From positions 62,001 to 126,000 of the forward strand of contig JAIYCG010000014.1 of the NCBI GenBank assembly GCA_027488115.1: a stretch of 64,000 nucleotides of DNA, given 5' to 3'. The position numbers were made by a program, and so were the translations under genes. The notes under the pieces are model-generated. The model was not told where the DNA came from. It saw only the letters and a list, made by a program, of their open reading frames with translations, and searched no databases. The DNA comes from Comamonadaceae bacterium. Its GTDB lineage: Bacteria > Pseudomonadota > Gammaproteobacteria > Burkholderiales > Burkholderiaceae_C. Shown piece by piece: positions 1 to 9,210 of the stretch. Numbering within the stretch: the first letter of the stretch is position 1; every line of letters starts with the position of its first letter.

Positions 1-165
1 TCAACAGGGTTCGCCTTTGAAAGTGCCTTGAGCGCTGTGGCTTTTTCTCACAAGGCGCGACACCAAAAAGTGTTGTTATGGCGCAAATGAATCTGACGTC
101 TAGGGTATTCACGAATGTGTGGAATGCCTGATTTTTCGCTTAATAGGACCACTGTCTTTCAAAAG

Positions 166-178
166 AGAACAGTGTTCT
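166..178. promoter_or_regulatory. Candidate IclR-type operator upstream of porin
   Basis: Perfect palindrome AGAAC-AGT-GTTCT, 76 bp before the porin start. It matches RGAAC-N3-GTTCY, which also occurs at 12991-13003 and 21845-21857. Binding by the IclR protein encoded at 13153 is inference. Confidence 0.5.
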
Positions 179-253
179 TCATGCCGGAACAGGCGGCTGA
201 ACCCCCAGATCACTGGGCTCAATGATTTCACTTTTTATTACTTGGAGATCCAC

Positions 254-1507
254 ATGACTTTCAAATACCGCGCCCTCACTTTGGGTTGCTTCGCAGCAAT
301 GGGTTTGGCCAGCACCGCACAGGCTGTTCAAATTGCCGGTGAGTTGCTCGAGGTATACGGCAACGTTTACCCCCAGTACCAAACCGTGACGTTTGGTGAT
401 TCTTCCCCAACAGGCGCAGCCGTCAGCACCTTGACCGCTGGCAAAACAGGTGTGCAAACCAACACCTTCAAAGCAGCTGCCGTCAGCACCAACAAGCTCA
501 CACCCGTGAACTCTTACATTGGTTTCACTGGCAAGAAAACCGTTGATGGTTTGACATTGGGCTATGACTTGCAAGGCGTGATCAACATTGACAGCACAGC
601 CTCTAACCCTTCTTTCATGTCTGAGCCACGCGATGCATTTGTCTTCGTTAGCCACGCCCTGTTTGGTACTTTCCAAGCTGGTCAACAAGACACCATCTAC
701 AAATCCTACGGCGACAGAGTGCGCATGCTGGGCGTGTCTTCCAGCAATTTCGTGTCCACATCCAACGTGGTGTCCAACCCCACATGGAGCAACAAAGGCA
801 CATCAACTTCATTCAACACCCGCATCAATGGCCAGTTGTTGTGGACCAGCCCCCGCATGGGTGGCTTTGAAGTGGGCTACTCACTGCGTCAAGACCCCAC
901 CAAAACCGCTACACGCAACCAAGGCTTGAGCTCTGTGGGTATCAACTGGACAGACAAAACTTACTACGTTGGTTTGGCACAAGAAGTTCATGACGACTAC
1001 TATGCATTCTCTGGCGCTGCTTCAACAGCAGCAGCCGGTTCCATTTACAACGCCGCCACTGGCCTGCGCTCTAAAGACACAGCCACTCGCTTGTCTTTCG
1101 GCTACCGCGCATCAGGTATTCGCATTGGTGCAGATGCCTCCACACTGAACTACACAGAAACATCTTCCCAAGCAAATGGTTTCCAAAGCTACAAGACAAA
1201 CTCTTGGCAAATCACTGGTGAATACGATCTGAACAGCAAGATTTCGCTGGCTGCTCAGTACGCCAACAACGGCGCTGGCAACTGCGCTTTGAACGGCACC
1301 ATTTCTTGCTCTACCGTGGGCTTGGGCGGCACCTTGGTGGGCTTCGGCGCCAACTACAAGTTGGACAAAAACTTTGCCCTCTTTGCTTTGGCAGCCAAAG
1401 GCTCTGCCAACTCTGGTGCGTCCATTTCCTTGGGCAGCGGCGCTGGCAGAACAGCCATCGGCGGCACCATCAACGCAGTCGCAGTGGGCATTCAAGCTCG
1501 CTTCTAA
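254..1507 (+). CDS. Gram-negative general porin
   Basis: Outer-membrane trimeric beta-barrel porin for passive uptake of small solutes, 417 aa. The start at 254 has a GGAG ribosome site just upstream and gives a Sec signal peptide (MTFKYRALTLGCFAAMG, cleavage after AQA, about residue 23). The mature part is rich in alternating aromatic and polar segments and ends in QARF, the terminal-Phe signature of barrel proteins recognised by BAM. Length and style match the Burkholderiales porin family. A strong hairpin terminator follows, so it is probably monocistronic. A perfect 13-bp palindrome lies 76 bp before the start and resembles sites at the iclR and Rieske genes, which suggests shared control. 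Substrate preference cannot be read from sequence. Confidence 0.93.
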   Translation: MTFKYRALTLGCFAAMGLASTAQAVQIAGELLEVYGNVYPQYQTVTFGDSSPTGAAVSTLTAGKTGVQTNTFKAAAVSTNKLTPVNSYIGFTGKKTVDGLTLGYDLQGVINIDSTASNPSFMSEPRDAFVFVSHALFGTFQAGQQDTIYKSYGDRVRMLGVSSSNFVSTSNVVSNPTWSNKGTSTSFNTRINGQLLWTSPRMGGFEVGYSLRQDPTKTATRNQGLSSVGINWTDKTYYVGLAQEVHDDYYAFSGAASTAAAGSIYNAATGLRSKDTATRLSFGYRASGIRIGADASTLNYTETSSQANGFQSYKTNSWQITGEYDLNSKISLAAQYANNGAGNCALNGTISCSTVGLGGTLVGFGANYKLDKNFALFALAAKGSANSGASISLGSGAGRTAIGGTINAVAVGIQARF

Positions 1508-1531
1508 TCTAAGCACTGAGGTGCTATGAGC

Positions 1532-1565
1532 AAGCAGGTGTTCTTCGCAGAGCACCTGCTTTTTT
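1532..1565 (+). terminator. Rho-independent terminator after porin
   Basis: A nine-base-pair stem (AAGCAGGTG paired with CACCTGCTT) is followed by a T run, 25 bp after the porin stop. It separates the porin from the cytochrome gene. Confidence 0.85.
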
Positions 1566-1587
1566 CTTGTCGAATGAGGACCTAGAA

Positions 1588-1950
1588 ATGAAGATGACTT
1601 TGATGGGTGTCAGTGTGTTGGTCAGCCTTTCAATCAGTGCTGTGACCAACGCTGCCGACTTGGATGCAGCCAAGCGGGGGGAGAAGCTTTACATGCAACA
1701 CCAATGCTACAGCTGCCACGGCACCAACGGTCAAGGGGGTGAGCGCAATGCAGGCCCGCAAATTTTTCCAAACCCAACACCCTTTGTAGCGTTTGAATTA
1801 CAGATGCGAACCCCGCGCAACTTGATGCCGCGCTATGCCGTGCAAAACATCAACGAAGCACAACTTAAAGACTTGTACGCCTTTGTTGAAAACATGCAGG
1901 TGAGCCCAGCTGCAGCAAAGATTCCTTTGCTCAGCAATGCAATGCGATAG
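1588..1950 (+). CDS. Small periplasmic class I c-type cytochrome
   Basis: Periplasmic electron carrier of 120 aa. The ATG at 1588 follows a GAGGA ribosome site by 8 bases. The signal peptide ends around SAVTNA (residue 22). A single covalent haem site CYSCH lies near residue 40, and a downstream Met in the MPRY segment is a plausible axial ligand. The fold matches the short cytochrome c / cytochrome c553-like family. It stands alone between the porin terminator and the convergent thiamine-diphosphate enzyme gene, with no oxidase or dehydrogenase partner adjoining. It could accept electrons from an exported enzyme of the neighbouring cluster, but that is only inferred from position. Confidence 0.88.
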   Translation: MKMTLMGVSVLVSLSISAVTNAADLDAAKRGEKLYMQHQCYSCHGTNGQGGERNAGPQIFPNPTPFVAFELQMRTPRNLMPRYAVQNINEAQLKDLYAFVENMQVSPAAAKIPLLSNAMR

Positions 1951-1990
1951 TTGAATTCAATTCTGTTGTTGATAGCTTGAATTGAATCAA
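1951..1990. terminator. AT-rich hairpin between convergent genes
   Basis: TTGAATTCAATTC and GAATTGAATCAA form an imperfect inverted repeat around a 15-base loop, exactly between the cytochrome stop and the stop of the thiamine-diphosphate enzyme. It is a possible bidirectional terminator but lacks a GC-rich stem. Confidence 0.4.
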
Positions 1991-3930
1991 CGCGCCTGGC
2001 AAACCACATCCAACAAAGCAGGCCGTCCTTGCTTCACCTCTGCAAGTGCACGCTGTAACGCGCCCTTTAGCTGGGCAGGATCTTTGATCGGACCTTCTGC
2101 CCAAACACCCATACCCTGCGCAATTTTGGCGTAGTCAATGTCGGGATTGCGCAAGCTGTTGCCAATCCAAGCTTGGTCGGTACGCCGGTTGTGCAATGAG
2201 GCCATGCGCTGCAAGTGCATCACCTCTTGGTAATACCCACCGTTGTTGTGCATCACCATGAGCAGTGGAATTTTATGGTGTGCAGCGGTCCACAGTGCGC
2301 CAGGAGCGTACAACAAATCGCCATCTGGCTGAAATGTCACGGTCATGCGGCCCAAGGTTTTGTTGGCCAAAGCCGCACCCACCGAGGCTGGCAGGCCATA
2401 TCCCACACCTTGCCCGCCAGAGCCCCCCAACATTTGATGGTACTCGGTGGTGGGCCATAACTTGCGCGCCCATGCAATGCGATCACTCACGGCCAAACAC
2501 CAAGGCTCGTTCTTGATCACTTCGAAGGTTTCCATGGCCAAGCGGGCGGTACTGATGGGCGTTGAATCCCAGCCCAGCGCCGCACCCTCTTTAGCGTCTT
2601 TGAGTTGCTGTTCCCACCGCTTCTTCATGGCTTCTCGGCGCGCATCTAGATTGGCTTTCTGCGCAGCGCTTGCGTTCTTCAAAATGTAGTCTGTGAGGAT
2701 GGGCATGGACGCTTGCGCTTCACCAGGGATGGCCATCTCAACTGACAAGAAGCGTTGGAAGTCTTGGTAGTTGGAGCGAATGGACACATCGTTCATGCCA
2801 ATGGTAATGATTTTCACATCGGGCTTGGCTTCAGGCCGAACTGTTTTAAAAGGATCGCTCAAGCCATTGACCTGACCCCAAGGGTCGAACACCTCCAACA
2901 TCAAAATGACATCGGCATCGCGCACCAAGGCGCGCTTTTGATCGCTCAAGCACAGGTGATGGGTGTTGGGAAAATTCATGCGCCCGCCCAAATCAACCAC
3001 GGGTGCTTGCAAACTTTCGGCCAATTTCACCAGCGCCTTGACGCCCTCTTGGTTGCGCGTTGCACGGTCTGCCAAGATGAGGGGATTCTTGGCATTCAGC
3101 AACAGTTTGGCGGCTTCTTGAAGTGCGCCTGTATCGCCTTGCAGTGGCAAGCTAGGGCGCAGTTTGGGAATGGTGGGCGTTTTGCCATGGATGGCGTCTT
3201 CTTGCAAATCAATGTCGGCCATGATGACCACCGGACCCATTTGGCCGGTGGTGGCCACGCGATAGGCGCGCACCGTAGATTCCGCAAAGTGCTGCAATGA
3301 ACCAGGTGCATCGTCCCACTTCACATAATCGCGCAGCAAGAGTGCGGGGTCTTGTACAGAATGTGACCACTCGGTACCAGGCCTGCGCTTGTCGGCATCA
3401 ATGCCGTTGCCACCAAACATAATGACCGGGACACGGTCGCACCATGCGTTGTAAACAGCCATGGCCGCATGTTGAAATCCCACACTGCCGTGCGCCATGA
3501 CGGCCATGGGTTTGCCCGCGGCTTTGGCGTAACCATGGGCAATGGCCACAGACGATTCTTCATGCAAACAGGTGATCAACTCGGGCGCATTGTTGCCACC
3601 ATAGTTCACGACAGATTCATGCAAACTTCTAAAACTGGAGCCCGGGTTGGCAGCAACATATTCCAAGTTCAAACTCTTGATCACATCGACCATGAAGTCG
3701 GAGCCTGGACGCGGAATGAGGCGTCCACTTTCCACCGCTTTGGCATCGACTTCACTGAGCTTAGCCGTGGCAGCATTGACAGCGGGTGCAGCCGCTTGGG
3801 CTTGCTGAACCATGGCGACACCCGCAGCAGATGCTGTGGCAACGCCTTTGAGAAAATCACGACGGCCAGAAATCGCTTCTGATTTTTCAGGCTCTGCTGC
3901 AGAGTTTGTGGACTTATTCTGTTCATGCAT
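1987..3930 (-). CDS. Tat-exported thiamine-diphosphate enzyme (acetolactate synthase/decarboxylase family)
   Basis: 647 aa, ThDP-dependent enzyme of the acetolactate synthase/benzoylformate decarboxylase superfamily. The N-terminal Pyr domain carries the catalytic glutamate in LHEESSVAIAHGYA. The central domain follows, and the C-terminal PP domain has the Mg-ThDP motif (PDGDLL ... MHNN). The start at 3930 is chosen because AAAGGA lies 8 bases upstream; it overlaps the MFS gene by 8 bp. An uncommon feature is a twin-arginine signal (GRRDFLKG, residues 22-29, then an Ala-rich stretch ending AQA), implying export of the folded holoenzyme to the periplasm. It is the last gene of the long minus-strand operon. 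The substrate is unknown; a 2-oxo acid lyase or ligase role is family-level inference. Confidence 0.85.
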   Translation of the reverse strand: MHEQNKSTNSAAEPEKSEAISGRRDFLKGVATASAAGVAMVQQAQAAAPAVNAATAKLSEVDAKAVESGRLIPRPGSDFMVDVIKSLNLEYVAANPGSSFRSLHESVVNYGGNNAPELITCLHEESSVAIAHGYAKAAGKPMAVMAHGSVGFQHAAMAVYNAWCDRVPVIMFGGNGIDADKRRPGTEWSHSVQDPALLLRDYVKWDDAPGSLQHFAESTVRAYRVATTGQMGPVVIMADIDLQEDAIHGKTPTIPKLRPSLPLQGDTGALQEAAKLLLNAKNPLILADRATRNQEGVKALVKLAESLQAPVVDLGGRMNFPNTHHLCLSDQKRALVRDADVILMLEVFDPWGQVNGLSDPFKTVRPEAKPDVKIITIGMNDVSIRSNYQDFQRFLSVEMAIPGEAQASMPILTDYILKNASAAQKANLDARREAMKKRWEQQLKDAKEGAALGWDSTPISTARLAMETFEVIKNEPWCLAVSDRIAWARKLWPTTEYHQMLGGSGGQGVGYGLPASVGAALANKTLGRMTVTFQPDGDLLYAPGALWTAAHHKIPLLMVMHNNGGYYQEVMHLQRMASLHNRRTDQAWIGNSLRNPDIDYAKIAQGMGVWAEGPIKDPAQLKGALQRALAEVKQGRPALLDVVCQAR

Positions 3931-5224
3931 GTGAGGCATCCTTTGATTGGGCAGGAATCCAGACCACCATGATGTTGGCAATGATGATGGTGGCGGCTAA
4001 CAAATAGAACGCGGCCAGCAAACCGTACTGATCCGCCACAATGCCGCCCAATATAGGGGCAATGGCTTGTGCACCAGATTGCATGCCAAACATCAAACCA
4101 ATGGCAGTGCCACCCATGTTTTTAGGGGTGGCATCGAGCATCCAAGCCTGCATGATGGGCCGAGCTGCATAGAGAAAGAACCCCAACACCGCAATGAGGA
4201 ACACAAACCAAGGCGAGCCACCCGCAAAGGTCATGAGCAACAAGACCACGCCACTCATGCCAAACGATGCCATCAAAATGTTCTTGCGTCCCATGGTGTC
4301 AGACAGGTGCCCCGCTATGGGTGCAGCAATAAAGCCTGTCAGCTGCAACAAGGCCATGCCAGCGCCCACCCAAAACACGTTGTAATGCATTTCATTGGCC
4401 AAATACAAAGGCAAGAAGGTAAGCAAGGTACCTTGCGTCATCGATCTGAACCCAGAGCTCAAGGTGAGCAAGAACAAGCCCGGTGTTTGCATCAAAGTGC
4501 GCAATCCCGCAACATAACTGCGCATGCTTTGACCTTTTGAATTTGCTGCATCTGCCGTATTGGCAGCGTTGGCAGGATGAGCATCATTGACTTCAACCGA
4601 AGGTTTTGCTTTTTGCTTAGGTGCAAATGTCATGGTGCCCAAGAAAAACAAAATCAACATGGACATGGCAGCGCCGGGCACCACATTGAGCACCACAATT
4701 TCGCGCCATGACAAAGTGGTTAAGAGCGCGCCAACGGCCAAGGGTGCCAACGCATCCCCCACATTGCCGCCCATACCGTGCAATGACAGCGCCAAGCCCT
4801 TGCGTTTGGGAAACATGCTGCCCAACAAAGGAATGGCGGTGGGGTGCCACAAGTTGTTGCCAATGCCCACCAGCATCACGCAAATGAGCACCATCCAATA
4901 CTGCGAACTGAAACCCATCATGAGGTACGGGAAGCCCACCCAAAAAAGCGAAAGGGCCATCAACTGGCCCTTCTTACCCCACACATCCACCAGCATGCCG
5001 CCGGGTACATTAGAAATGGCGCCTGCTGCATATTGACACGTCATGATGAAGCCAATTTGACTGTAGGTCAGACCCATTTCGTTGCCAATGAGCGGCAACA
5101 ACATGAAAAATGTGGCAGGGTACCAGTGCGTCAAAGAATGGCCTAGCGTAATGAGACCCATGTTGCGAATGTCCAGCTTGGACAGGGGCAAGGCATTGTC
5201 TGCAGTGGCTTGTGAAGGACTCAT
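3923..5224 (-). CDS. MFS transporter
   Basis: Inner-membrane secondary transporter of the major facilitator superfamily, 433 aa with about 12 hydrophobic segments. A central cytoplasmic loop (around residues 195-235) is rich in Ala/Asn/Asp/Lys. The segment GHLSDTMGRKN near the middle is the typical loop motif between TM2 and TM3 of each half. Its ATG overlaps the stop of the upstream binding-protein gene (ATGA), and its end overlaps the thiamine-diphosphate enzyme, so all three are translationally coupled. It probably moves the substrate or product of this pathway; direction and ligand cannot be told from sequence. Confidence 0.88.
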   Translation of the reverse strand: MSPSQATADNALPLSKLDIRNMGLITLGHSLTHWYPATFFMLLPLIGNEMGLTYSQIGFIMTCQYAAGAISNVPGGMLVDVWGKKGQLMALSLFWVGFPYLMMGFSSQYWMVLICVMLVGIGNNLWHPTAIPLLGSMFPKRKGLALSLHGMGGNVGDALAPLAVGALLTTLSWREIVVLNVVPGAAMSMLILFFLGTMTFAPKQKAKPSVEVNDAHPANAANTADAANSKGQSMRSYVAGLRTLMQTPGLFLLTLSSGFRSMTQGTLLTFLPLYLANEMHYNVFWVGAGMALLQLTGFIAAPIAGHLSDTMGRKNILMASFGMSGVVLLLMTFAGGSPWFVFLIAVLGFFLYAARPIMQAWMLDATPKNMGGTAIGLMFGMQSGAQAIAPILGGIVADQYGLLAAFYLLAATIIIANIMVVWIPAQSKDASHA

Positions 5225-6306
5225 GGTTTTGCTCCGCGGATAATGATTTCATCGTAAAGCTTGCGCCATTTGTCGCGGCCGTCCAAGCTTTCTTGCGGGT
5301 CAACCACCAACATTTTGTAGTTGCGCAGAGACGATGTAATTTTGGTATTGGCCGGCAAGTAGGCCAAGTCGGCATAGGCTTGTTGGCCTTCACCCAACAA
5401 GTAATCCATGAACAATGCTGCAGCAGCTGGGTTTTTGGCGTTTTTCATAACGCCCACCGCATTGCCCCGAACCACCGCAGGTTGCAGCACCAACCAATCG
5501 ATGGGTGCGCCTTTTTTCTTGAGCTGCTCGGGCATGTAGTTGTAAACCGTTAGAGCCACGGGCACTTCACCTGCTGCCACCATGTTGGTTAAATTGGTAT
5601 GGCCCTTGCGCACTGAAATGCCATTGCCGCTGGCCAGATCGCGAAAGTATTGAAGCCCTTTGGCTTCACCCATGGACTTGACCACGGTGACAAACCAATC
5701 GATGTTTTCAACTTCATAACCCAAACGGCCTTTCCATTTGGGATCAAGCAGATCCTCATAGGTTTTAGGCAGCTCTGCAATTTTCACCGATCCGGTGTTG
5801 TAAGCCTGAACCCACATGGAGTAGATGGTGGTGGCGTATTCCTTGTGAGCAGGCACGCTACCGGGCATTAATTCTGTGAAATGTGGGGAGGCCACTGCCT
5901 GCAACATTTTTTCGCGGTGCAGCACTTCCAACTCGACGGTGCCAGCATGAACGATGTCTACGTTGTAGCGTTTAGCCCGCGTTTCGTTGATGGTGCGGTT
6001 CATGACGCTGTCGCCACTGGCACGCCAAGTGGTGACCTTCACACCGTATTTTTTTTCAAACGGATCAATCAGGGGCTTGAGGTCTTTTTCTGCAATGGAC
6101 GTGTACAGCGTGATGCTGCCTTCCAATTTGGCTGCAGCAGCCAACTTGACTGCCCGGTCGGGTGCAGTGCTTTTGAGCAAGGCCACATCGGTTGCACTTT
6201 GGGCTTGAGCCAAGCTGGTCAAACTGCCACTCAAACACAAGCACAAGGCCACCAAATGGGCCAGGTGGCGCAATGGGGTGACAGTCAAACGTTTGGAGTT
6301 CAGCAT
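5221..6306 (-). CDS. ABC transporter substrate-binding protein (Sec-type), iron-family
   Basis: Periplasmic extracellular solute-binding protein, 361 aa. The start at 6306 has AAAGGA 9 bases upstream; the reading frame is open further upstream but only through coding-unlike sequence. A Sec signal peptide with a long hydrophobic core ends at about residue 34 (LAQA). The mature part opens with a GSITLYTS strand and has the lobes typical of the Fe(III)/polyamine/phosphonate binding-protein cluster. It is a paralogue of the next upstream gene: both share RKGHTxL, VALTVYNY-type and KWRKLYD-type segments. It pairs with the ABC ATPase and permease of this operon. Ligand unknown; the family includes ferric-iron, sulfonate and aminoethylphosphonate binders. 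Confidence 0.87.
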   Translation of the reverse strand: MLNSKRLTVTPLRHLAHLVALCLCLSGSLTSLAQAQSATDVALLKSTAPDRAVKLAAAAKLEGSITLYTSIAEKDLKPLIDPFEKKYGVKVTTWRASGDSVMNRTINETRAKRYNVDIVHAGTVELEVLHREKMLQAVASPHFTELMPGSVPAHKEYATTIYSMWVQAYNTGSVKIAELPKTYEDLLDPKWKGRLGYEVENIDWFVTVVKSMGEAKGLQYFRDLASGNGISVRKGHTNLTNMVAAGEVPVALTVYNYMPEQLKKKGAPIDWLVLQPAVVRGNAVGVMKNAKNPAAAALFMDYLLGEGQQAYADLAYLPANTKITSSLRNYKMLVVDPQESLDGRDKWRKLYDEIIIRGAKP

Positions 6307-6356
6307 GCTGTGATCCTTTGTTGTAGGCACCCTGGGTGCTGTGAATGTGTTGCGCA

Positions 6357-7424
6357 TCAACCTTTGCGGTTGAAAATATCGTCGTAGAGTTTGTTCCACT
6401 TGTGGCCATCGTCCAAGGTTGTTTTGGGGTTGGCGAATGTCAGTGGCATCTTGTTCAGGTTTGAGGGCACTTTGGTGCTGGTTGGAATGAAATCCCGCTT
6501 GCCTAAAATGTGCTGACCTTCTGTCAACTCAAAATCTTGGAACAAAAGCGCTGCATGCGGGTGAGGTGCATTGCGTGCCACACCGTTGGCGTTGGGCCTG
6601 GCAATGGTGGGATCTAAAGCAAACCAATCGACCGGTGCACCAGAGTTTTTCATTTGCTCAATTTTGTAGTTGTAAACAGTGAGCGCCATGGGCACTTCAC
6701 CGGATGCCACCAAGTTGGACAACAAGGTATGTCCTTTGCGAACCGACACTGCGTTCTTGCGTGCAATTTCTTTGAACAAGGCTATGCCTTTTTCTTCACC
6801 CATCTTCATGACGGTTTCGGCCAACCAGTCGCTGTCATCGGCCTCGACCGACAATTTGCCTTTCCATTTTGGATCAAGCAGGTCTTGGTAGGTTTTAGGC
6901 AATTCTTCTTTTTTAACCAACTTGGTGTTGTAGGCACATGTGAAAATATTCAAGCGCGTGGCAATCCATTCTTTGTGTGAGGGAATGGCTTGGGGAATGA
7001 GCTCGTTCAAAAACGGAGAGTTGGCCGCAATCAATACCTTCTCGCGCGACAACACCTCCATTTCAGGGCTGTTGGTTTCGAAGACATCCACTTCAAAGCG
7101 ACTGGCTTTGGCTTCCAGCAAACCACGCTGTAAGATTTTTTCTGAGCCGCTTCGCCATACTTTGGCCTTCACGCCGTACTTGGCTTCAAAAGCTGTCGTG
7201 AGGGCAGCCATGTCGTCTTGCGGCATCGAAGTGTAGATGCTCACCACGCCTTCTTTTTTGGCACCTTCCGCTAAGCGCTTTTGGCGCTCTGCGCCCGTCA
7301 ATGCAGCCAAAGCGGCTGTTGTGGCGGCTGAAGGTTGTGCCATCAACGAGCCCAAGCTTGCAGCACCTAAAGTAGCTGCACCTGCTTGAATCAGTTGTCG
7401 ACGTGAAAAATGAGCATGGTTCAT
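6357..7424 (-). CDS. ABC transporter substrate-binding protein (Tat-type), iron-family paralogue
   Basis: Periplasmic solute-binding protein of 355 aa, paralogue of the adjoining downstream gene. The chosen start (7424) has GGAGA 7 bases upstream and yields a twin-arginine signal (SRRQLIQAG, residues 7-15) followed by an Ala/Gly-rich hydrophobic stretch. The mature protein starts with VVSIYTSMPQDD and ends with KWNKLYDDIF. Having one Tat and one Sec paralogue side by side suggests different folding needs or ligand states. The order is cupin 1, this gene, the Sec paralogue, MFS, all on the minus strand. Ligand unknown. Confidence 0.87.
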   Translation of the reverse strand: MNHAHFSRRQLIQAGAATLGAASLGSLMAQPSAATTAALAALTGAERQKRLAEGAKKEGVVSIYTSMPQDDMAALTTAFEAKYGVKAKVWRSGSEKILQRGLLEAKASRFEVDVFETNSPEMEVLSREKVLIAANSPFLNELIPQAIPSHKEWIATRLNIFTCAYNTKLVKKEELPKTYQDLLDPKWKGKLSVEADDSDWLAETVMKMGEEKGIALFKEIARKNAVSVRKGHTLLSNLVASGEVPMALTVYNYKIEQMKNSGAPVDWFALDPTIARPNANGVARNAPHPHAALLFQDFELTEGQHILGKRDFIPTSTKVPSNLNKMPLTFANPKTTLDDGHKWNKLYDDIFNRKG

Positions 7425-7437
7425 TCGAGATCTCCAA

Positions 7438-8553
7438 TTAGGACTTAGGGGGGAGTGTTGGCAATTCCGCCTCGTAAGCCTCTTCCATGCGTGGCGACAT
7501 GCCATGCTTGGCCAAGGATTCCGCAAAGCGGGTTCGCACTGCTTGACTCTCATCAGCATAATCAATTTGATCACCGCCCACACGTCGGCTGATCCAAGCC
7601 TTAGGCACACCTTGGGCATTTCGCACAGACACCACCTCGTGTTTAAAAGCAAGGTATCGTGCGGGGGTTTGGCCCGTGTTGAAGTGCTGGTGGAACCACA
7701 TGTTGGGCGGCACAATCATGGCGCCAACCTCCCAATCATATTGACGCGGCTCTTCGCCTTCAGGCCACATCAAGCTGTAGCCTTCGCCGCTCAAAATAAT
7801 CACGTGGGCGCCTGGTCCGTGGCAGTGGGCCTTTTTGTATGTGCCCACCGGGAATTGAGAGATATGGCTGTTCATGGAGCCGCGTGCCATGTTGAAGCGA
7901 ATGTGTCCGCCGCCTGCACCGCGCTCTTTGGCACTGATCAGGGGCAAGTTCACTGCATCGGCTACAAAATTGGTTTCGAGCAGCAAACCTTTTTGCTCGC
8001 CCTTGCCACTGAAATAATCTGGTTCGCCATTGAAACGATTGGCAAAGTCGTGTTTCGTGTGGAAAACAAAGTTCAAGTCTTCGTACAAATTAATGACGGG
8101 AGGCCCATTGGTGACCGCCACAAAACGTGCCGCGTCTTTGCCAGAACCATTGAAGTGCTGGTGCATGCAGTTCAAAGGAATGGCAAACAAAGCGCCCGCT
8201 TGCCACTCAAACGTGATGCGGTGGCCTTCGTCGTTCCAAACTGTGGTGGAGCCACGGCCGGACAACACATAAATCATTTCTTCAAAAATTTGACGCTGTG
8301 GTTCGAGTTGTTTGCCTGGGGCAATTTCGCACACGTAGCAATCGTTGGAAGTGCGTGAGGCTTCGTGGTTGATGTAAACACCTTTGCCACCGCGACGCGC
8401 CCAAGGTTTCAAATCAACTGTGTTCAAACTGCGAATGTAATGGGCACTGATGATGTCCAAACCTTCAGCCTTGACCCAACGGGTGTAAGGTGTTTCTTTT
8501 TCAGTGGCGAATTTGGAAGCGAGGTCTTCCGATACAAGTGCGTCTTTTGCCAT
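7438..8553 (-). CDS. Two-domain cupin protein
   Basis: Bicupin of 371 aa resembling the gentisate-dioxygenase-like cupin group. Domain 1 (about residues 70-155) has LSGRG and ends in MHQHFN, but QRQ replaces the expected metal-binding HxH. Domain 2 (about residues 225-310) keeps HCH, LSGEG and WFHQHFN, so it is probably the metal site. The motif HQHFN recurs in all three cupin genes of the operon. The function could be an oxygenase, an isomerase or a binding protein; nothing in the sequence decides. It lies 13 bp before the Tat-type binding-protein gene. Confidence 0.82.
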   Translation of the reverse strand: MAKDALVSEDLASKFATEKETPYTRWVKAEGLDIISAHYIRSLNTVDLKPWARRGGKGVYINHEASRTSNDCYVCEIAPGKQLEPQRQIFEEMIYVLSGRGSTTVWNDEGHRITFEWQAGALFAIPLNCMHQHFNGSGKDAARFVAVTNGPPVINLYEDLNFVFHTKHDFANRFNGEPDYFSGKGEQKGLLLETNFVADAVNLPLISAKERGAGGGHIRFNMARGSMNSHISQFPVGTYKKAHCHGPGAHVIILSGEGYSLMWPEGEEPRQYDWEVGAMIVPPNMWFHQHFNTGQTPARYLAFKHEVVSVRNAQGVPKAWISRRVGGDQIDYADESQAVRTRFAESLAKHGMSPRMEEAYEAELPTLPPKS

Positions 8554-8612
8554 GTGCTGCTCTGTTTTATTTGTAATGAGTCAAGGTGGGCGCATCAAGC
8601 GCCCACAGTTTT

Positions 8613-9209
8613 TTATTTGCGCAAATATTTCAAAATTGCTTCGCCGTCCAACTTGATCGCAGGATCAAACTCTGGCGCATTCTCAATTTGCTCCAAATCA
8701 TTCAAACCGCAATATTTGAAAATGCGGTTGATTGAAGAGATCAAACGCACTGGGCGATCGGGGTCTGCATTGAAGTGTTGGTGGATGGTGTTTGGTGGAA
8801 TGTAGATCACGTCACCGGCTTCCCACTCGTAACGTTTGATTTCGTCTTGGGGCTTCCAATGGTACGTATCTGTAATTTCCACGTCGCAATCTTGGTGCAA
8901 ATCGTAGCCACGGCCTTCGAGTACATAAACGCACTCTTCAGCCAAGTGGCGATGTTTGCCAGACTTGCTACCTGGAGGAATGATTTGCATGTAGGCATCA
9001 ACCGTTTCGATGCGCGTGTTCATCGATTCATTCAACAAGTGCTTCAGCAAACCTTGACGCGCCATTTCCCATGGCATGTCTTCGGGGCGCACCACTTTGT
9101 GGCGCTTGGAATTGCGTGCAGGCATTTGCTCTGCATCGTCTAGCAAGCCTTGGTAGTACTTGCCTTGTTGGCTGCCTTGCAACCATGATTTTGATTCGTC
9201 CCAAGCCAT
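8613..9209 (-). CDS. Single-domain cupin protein
   Basis: 198 aa; the start at 9209 is preceded by GGAGG inside the end of the upstream cupin gene, whose stop is only 1 bp away, so translation is coupled. Cupin motif 1 is complete (GKHRH, three residues, E, six residues, G) and motif 2 fits IPPNTIHQHFN, giving the normal 2-His/Glu/His metal set. This is the most canonical cupin of the three. The reaction is unknown; context suggests a step in the same pathway as the thiamine-diphosphate enzyme. Confidence 0.84.
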   Translation of the reverse strand: MAWDESKSWLQGSQQGKYYQGLLDDAEQMPARNSKRHKVVRPEDMPWEMARQGLLKHLLNESMNTRIETVDAYMQIIPPGSKSGKHRHLAEECVYVLEGRGYDLHQDCDVEITDTYHWKPQDEIKRYEWEAGDVIYIPPNTIHQHFNADPDRPVRLISSINRIFKYCGLNDLEQIENAPEFDPAIKLDGEAILKYLRK

Positions 9210-9210
9210 C

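Noticed and set aside
1-118. Partial gene at the left edge
   Set aside because: Frames on both strands close quickly with no recognisable protein; it appears to be non-coding upstream sequence.
7504-8358. Open frame (284 codons) opposite the bicupin gene
   Set aside because: Antisense to a gene with clear cupin motifs; composition is not protein-like.
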